Source of the DNA: DATEMK01 sp039914625
GTDB taxonomy: Bacteria; Bacteroidota; Bacteroidia; AKYH767-A; OLB10
Assembly: GCA_039914625.1 (NCBI GenBank)
Contig: JBDSOU010000274.1
Location: 1 to 9,909, forward strand
DNA: 9,909 nt
Reading direction: 5' to 3'
Both the position numbers and the translations under genes were made by a program. The notes under the pieces are model-generated. The model was not told the DNA's origin. It ran no database searches and saw only the letters and a program-made list of their open reading frames with translations. Positions 6,489 through 9,909 of this stretch are shown piece after piece. Each line of letters begins with the position of its first letter. Within the stretch, counting starts at the first letter, position 1.

Positions 6489-9400
6489 TTAACCAACTTC
6501 CTCTGCTTCCTGCCTTTTCTTGGAAGCCATCAGCAGATCATATTCTTCCTGCGAACCTACAATGAGCTTTTCATAATCTCTCAAGCCGGTTCCTGCAGGA
6601 ATGAGATGGCCCACAATTACATTTTCTTTTAAGCCGAGCAGGTAATCAATTTTGCCTGCAATGGCAGCTTCATTAAGCACTTTTGTTGTTTCCTGGAAAG
6701 AGGCCGCTGAAATCCAACTCTTGGTATGCAAAGACGCTTGTGTGATACCCTGTAACAGCGCCACTGAAGTTGCAGGTATAGCATCACGTGCTGAAACCGT
6801 TTTTAGATCCTTGCGCTTGAGTACAGAATTCTCATCACGCAATTTGCGCAGCGAAATGATTTGTCCCGGTTTGAAAGTTGCTGAATCACCTGGATCCACA
6901 ACGACTTTCTTATCAATGATCTGATCGTTCTCTTCCATGAAATCAATCTTGTTGACATGCTCTCTTTCGAGGAAGCGGGTATCGCCCGGATCTTCAATTA
7001 CCACTTTGCGCATCATCTGGCGAACGATTACCTCAAAATGCTTGTCATTTATTTTTACACCCTGCAAACGGTAAACTTCCTGTATTTCATTCACAAGATA
7101 TTCCTGCACCATGGATGGTCCTTTAATACTTAAAATATCAGAAGGCGTAACGGCTCCGTCAGACAGCGGTTGCCCGGCTTTAACAAAATCATTATCCTGC
7201 ACGAGGATGTGTTTGGCAAGTGAAACAAGATATTTTTTCACTTCACCCTCTTTAGTGGTAATGATAACTTCGCGATTACCACGCTTGATACCGCCATAAG
7301 AAACTACGCCATCAATTTCAGAAACTACTGCCGGGTTAGAAGGATTACGCGCTTCAAACAACTCTGTTACACGCGGCAAACCTCCAGTAATATCACCTGA
7401 TTTACCGGTAGCTCTGGGAATCTTAACAATAATTTCCCCGGCATTTATTTTATCGCTTTTACTGACAACAATGTGTGCTCCTACAGGAATATTATATGCT
7501 TTTAACACTTCCTTCTTTTCATTAAGAATCCTGATTGCGGGATTCTTAGTCTTATCACGGCTGTCAATGATTACTTTTTCTTTATACCCCGTTTGCTCAT
7601 CGGATTCTTCACGGAACGTAATTCCTTCCTCAATGTGCTCAAAATCTATTTTTCCGGTTACTTCCGAAACAATTACGGCATTGTAAGGATCCCATTCGCA
7701 CAGCAGGTCACCTTTATTTACTTTATCTCCATTGCGAACATACAGTGAAGCCCCATAAGGAATATTGTTTGTCACTAAAATGGATTTGGTATTTTTATCA
7801 ATAATCCTGATTTCACCCGACCGTCCTGTTACTACATCAGCTTTTTTATTGGCAGTCTTTCTGTCAATTATCCGAATGTCTTCCAATTCAACCATACCTG
7901 AAAATTTAGCATCAATGCGTGATTCAGACGCTCCTTTTGAAGCCACACCGCCCACGTGGAAGGTTCGGAGTGTAAGCTGAGTACCCGGTTCACCAATAGA
8001 CTGTGCGGCAATTACTCCTACAGCTTCGCCTCGCTGCACCATTCTGCTGGAAGCAAGATTACGTCCATAGCATTTGCCGCATACTCCTGTTTTTGATTCG
8101 CAGGTAAGTACGGAACGTATCTCCACCATTTCTATCGGGGAAGCTTCTATCGTGTCTGCAATTTCTTCGGTGATTTCGGCACCTGACTCCACTACCATTT
8201 CACCTGTTAAAGGATGCATAATATCATGAAGTGATACACGGCCAAGAATTCTGTCATAAAGTGATTCAATAACTTCTTCGTTATTTTTGAGAGCAGTTTC
8301 AGCAAGACCTCTCAACGTTCCGCAATCTTCTTCATTAATGATTACATCCTGCGCCACATCCACAAGCCTTCTTGTAAGATAACCGGCATCGGCTGTTTTC
8401 AAAGCTGTATCGGCAAGACCTTTACGCGCACCGTGAGTGGAAATAAAGTACTCAAGGATGGAAAGACCTTCTTTAAAGTTAGAGAGAATAGGATTCTCAA
8501 TAATTTCACCTCCCGAAGCGCCTGATTTCTGCGGTTTCGCCATCAATCCTCTCATTCCGCCTAACTGACGGATTTGTTCTTTTGATCCTCTCGCGCCTGA
8601 GTCAAGCATCATGTAAATGGAATTAAATCCCTGCCTGTCAGTGGACAATTGTTTCATCAATGTCTCCGTGATGCGCGAGTTGGTTCTTGTCCAGATGTCA
8701 ATAATCTGATTGTAACGCTCGTTGTTGGTGATGAATCCCATATTATAGTTATTCAACACTTCATCCACTTCGCCATTCGCTTTCTCAATAAGTTTTATTT
8801 TTTCCTCAGGAATCATTACGTCATTCATATTAAATGACAAACCTCCTTTGAACGCCATTTTAAAACCAAGTTCTTTTATATCATCAAGGAAAGCGGCAGT
8901 TTTTGCAATTCCTGTAATTTTAAGAACAAGATTAATGGTATCTCTTAAACTTTTCTTTGTTAAAAGATCATTGATATAACCAACCTCTTTGGGAACAACC
9001 TGGTTGAATAATATTCTTCCGACAGTTGTTTCTATTACTTTGGATAATAGCTGTTCATCTTCTCTTACCGTTGCTCTGACTTTAATATTAGCGTGAAGAT
9101 CAACAATACCTTCATTGTGTGCAATGATCACCTCTTCCGCAGAATAAAAAGTCATTCCTTCACCTTTTACTTTCGAATCCTTTTCGCTTTTCTTTCCCTT
9201 GGTCATATAATAAAGTCCAAGTACCATGTCCTGTGAAGGAACGGTAATAGGCGCACCGTTTGCCGGATTCAAAATATTATGAGATGCCAGCATCAGCATT
9301 TGCGCTTCAAGAATTGCAGCATGACCAAGCGGAACGTGAACAGCCATCTGGTCACCGTCAAAGTCAGCGTTGAAAGCTGTACAAACCAAAGGATGCAATT

Positions 9401-9909
9401 GAATTGCTTTTCCTTCAATCAGCTTAGGCTGGAAAGCCTGGATACCGAGACGGTGCAGTGTTGGGGCACGGTTAAGCATCACAGGATGTCCGCGTAAAAC
9501 ATTTTCAAGAATATCCCAAACGATGGCATCTTTGCGGTCAACTATTTTCTTTGCGGACTTAACCGTTTTCACAATTCCACGCTCAATCATTTTGCGAATA
9601 ATAAACGGCTTGAACAATTCTGCCGCCATATCTTTTGGCAACCCGCACTCATGCAATTTCATTTCAGGTCCAACGACAATTACGGAACGTGCTGAATAAT
9701 CAACACGTTTTCCGAGCAGGTTCTGGCGGAAACGTCCCTGTTTACCTTTCAACGAATCGCTGAGCGATTTCAGCGCACGGTTGCTTTCTGTTTTTACAGC
9801 ATTTACTTTTCTTGAATTATCAAATAAAGAATCTACAGATTCCTGCAACATTCTTTTTTCATTTCTTAAAATTACATCAGGAGCTTTGATTTCGATAAGA
9901 CGCTTTAAA
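6489..9909 (-). CDS. rpoC: DNA-directed RNA polymerase beta' subunit, 5' end truncated by window edge
   Basis: The largest subunit of RNA polymerase, holding the catalytic Mg. The frame stays open past the Met codon at 9849-9851 to the right edge and encodes RLIEIKAPDVILRNEKRM before LQESVDSLFDN, so that Met is internal. About 280 N-terminal residues, including the clamp zinc finger, are missing, judged against E. coli. The visible 1139 residues include NADFDGD (9351-9371), the catalytic Asp triad, and FRQNLLGKRVDYSARS of the switch region. The second zinc site has Cys codons at 8322-8324, 8100-8102, 8079-8081 and 8070-8072. The bridge helix is near STHGARKGLADTALKTA. The trigger loop (QSIGEPGTQLTLRTFHVGG) is split by an insertion of about 182 residues (7395-7940) before DITGGLPRVTELFEAR, the position and size of the E. 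coli SI3 domain. A Gly/Ser-rich stretch (QKSGASGG) follows GLMAKP, as I recall for Bacteroidota. rpoB is expected just upstream, outside the window. Confidence 0.97.
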   Translation of the reverse strand, partial: LKRLIEIKAPDVILRNEKRMLQESVDSLFDNSRKVNAVKTESNRALKSLSDSLKGKQGRFRQNLLGKRVDYSARSVIVVGPEMKLHECGLPKDMAAELFKPFIIRKMIERGIVKTVKSAKKIVDRKDAIVWDILENVLRGHPVMLNRAPTLHRLGIQAFQPKLIEGKAIQLHPLVCTAFNADFDGDQMAVHVPLGHAAILEAQMLMLASHNILNPANGAPITVPSQDMVLGLYYMTKGKKSEKDSKVKGEGMTFYSAEEVIIAHNEGIVDLHANIKVRATVREDEQLLSKVIETTVGRILFNQVVPKEVGYINDLLTKKSLRDTINLVLKITGIAKTAAFLDDIKELGFKMAFKGGLSFNMNDVMIPEEKIKLIEKANGEVDEVLNNYNMGFITNNERYNQIIDIWTRTNSRITETLMKQLSTDRQGFNSIYMMLDSGARGSKEQIRQLGGMRGLMAKPQKSGASGGEIIENPILSNFKEGLSILEYFISTHGARKGLADTALKTADAGYLTRRLVDVAQDVIINEEDCGTLRGLAETALKNNEEVIESLYDRILGRVSLHDIMHPLTGEMVVESGAEITEEIADTIEASPIEMVEIRSVLTCESKTGVCGKCYGRNLASSRMVQRGEAVGVIAAQSIGEPGTQLTLRTFHVGGVASKGASESRIDAKFSGMVELEDIRIIDRKTANKKADVVTGRSGEIRIIDKNTKSILVTNNIPYGASLYVRNGDKVNKGDLLCEWDPYNAVIVSEVTGKIDFEHIEEGITFREESDEQTGYKEKVIIDSRDKTKNPAIRILNEKKEVLKAYNIPVGAHIVVSKSDKINAGEIIVKIPRATGKSGDITGGLPRVTELFEARNPSNPAVVSEIDGVVSYGGIKRGNREVIITTKEGEVKKYLVSLAKHILVQDNDFVKAGQPLSDGAVTPSDILSIKGPSMVQEYLVNEIQEVYRLQGVKINDKHFEVIVRQMMRKVVIEDPGDTRFLEREHVNKIDFMEENDQIIDKKVVVDPGDSATFKPGQIISLRKLRDENSVLKRKDLKTVSARDAIPATSVALLQGITQASLHTKSWISAASFQETTKVLNEAAIAGKIDYLLGLKENVIVGHLIPAGTGLRDYEKLIVGSQEEYDLLMASKKRQEAEEVG

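Noticed and set aside
7395..7940. A large insertion inside the RpoC trigger loop
   Set aside because: Its place and size match the known SI3 insertion found in several bacterial lineages, so it is not novel.
6489..9851. An rpoC reading frame starting at the ATG at 9849-9851
   Set aside because: The frame is open upstream to the window edge and encodes conserved RpoC sequence (RLIEIKAPDVILRNEKRM), so this Met is internal and the gene is truncated by the window, not naturally short.
1..9909. CRISPR array, tRNA or rRNA genes, transposase, phage or defence genes
   Set aside because: No regularly spaced repeats, cloverleaf sequence or rRNA segment was recognised by eye, and every long coding region is accounted for by housekeeping families.

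Overview
The window looks like chromosomal DNA from a member of the Bacteroidota. It is AT-rich, and its start codons have A/T-rich leaders without Shine-Dalgarno sequences. The RpoC fragment has the lineage's glycine-rich insertion and is followed by a DUF3467 gene, an arrangement I recall from this phylum. A DUF6799-like secreted protein and a cytosolic-type M61 peptidase fit the same assignment. No genus can be named from the sequence alone.

Layout, left to right: (1) an asparagine synthase (asnB-type) on the minus strand, cut at its 3' end by the left edge; (2) lpdA (dihydrolipoyl dehydrogenase), also minus, 123 bp upstream of asnB; (3) a 152-bp divergent intergenic region; (4) an M61 aminopeptidase with a PDZ domain, plus strand; (5) a small secreted cysteine-containing protein, plus strand, closed by a clear intrinsic terminator; (6) a 309-bp gap with two small hairpins and no convincing gene; (7) a DUF3467 gene, minus; (8) rpoC, minus, 5'-truncated by the right edge. 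The DUF3467 gene lies 159 bp downstream of rpoC, across a perfect 19-bp inverted repeat.

Functionally these are mostly housekeeping genes: amide-nitrogen transfer, the E3 subunit of 2-oxoacid dehydrogenase or glycine-cleavage complexes, peptide trimming, and transcription. They do not form one pathway. Only rpoC and the DUF3467 gene look like a conserved neighbourhood.

The most notable structure is in the gaps. lpdA is bracketed by two inverted copies of a 44-bp hairpin repeat (42 of 44 positions identical). A heptad, AAAGTTT (or AAACTTT on the other strand), recurs in four of the five intergenic gaps, once as 14-bp direct repeats around a hairpin and once as the arms of the rpoC-distal inverted repeat. 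I see no tRNA or rRNA gene, CRISPR array, transposase, phage gene or defence system, and no convincing undescribed multi-gene system.
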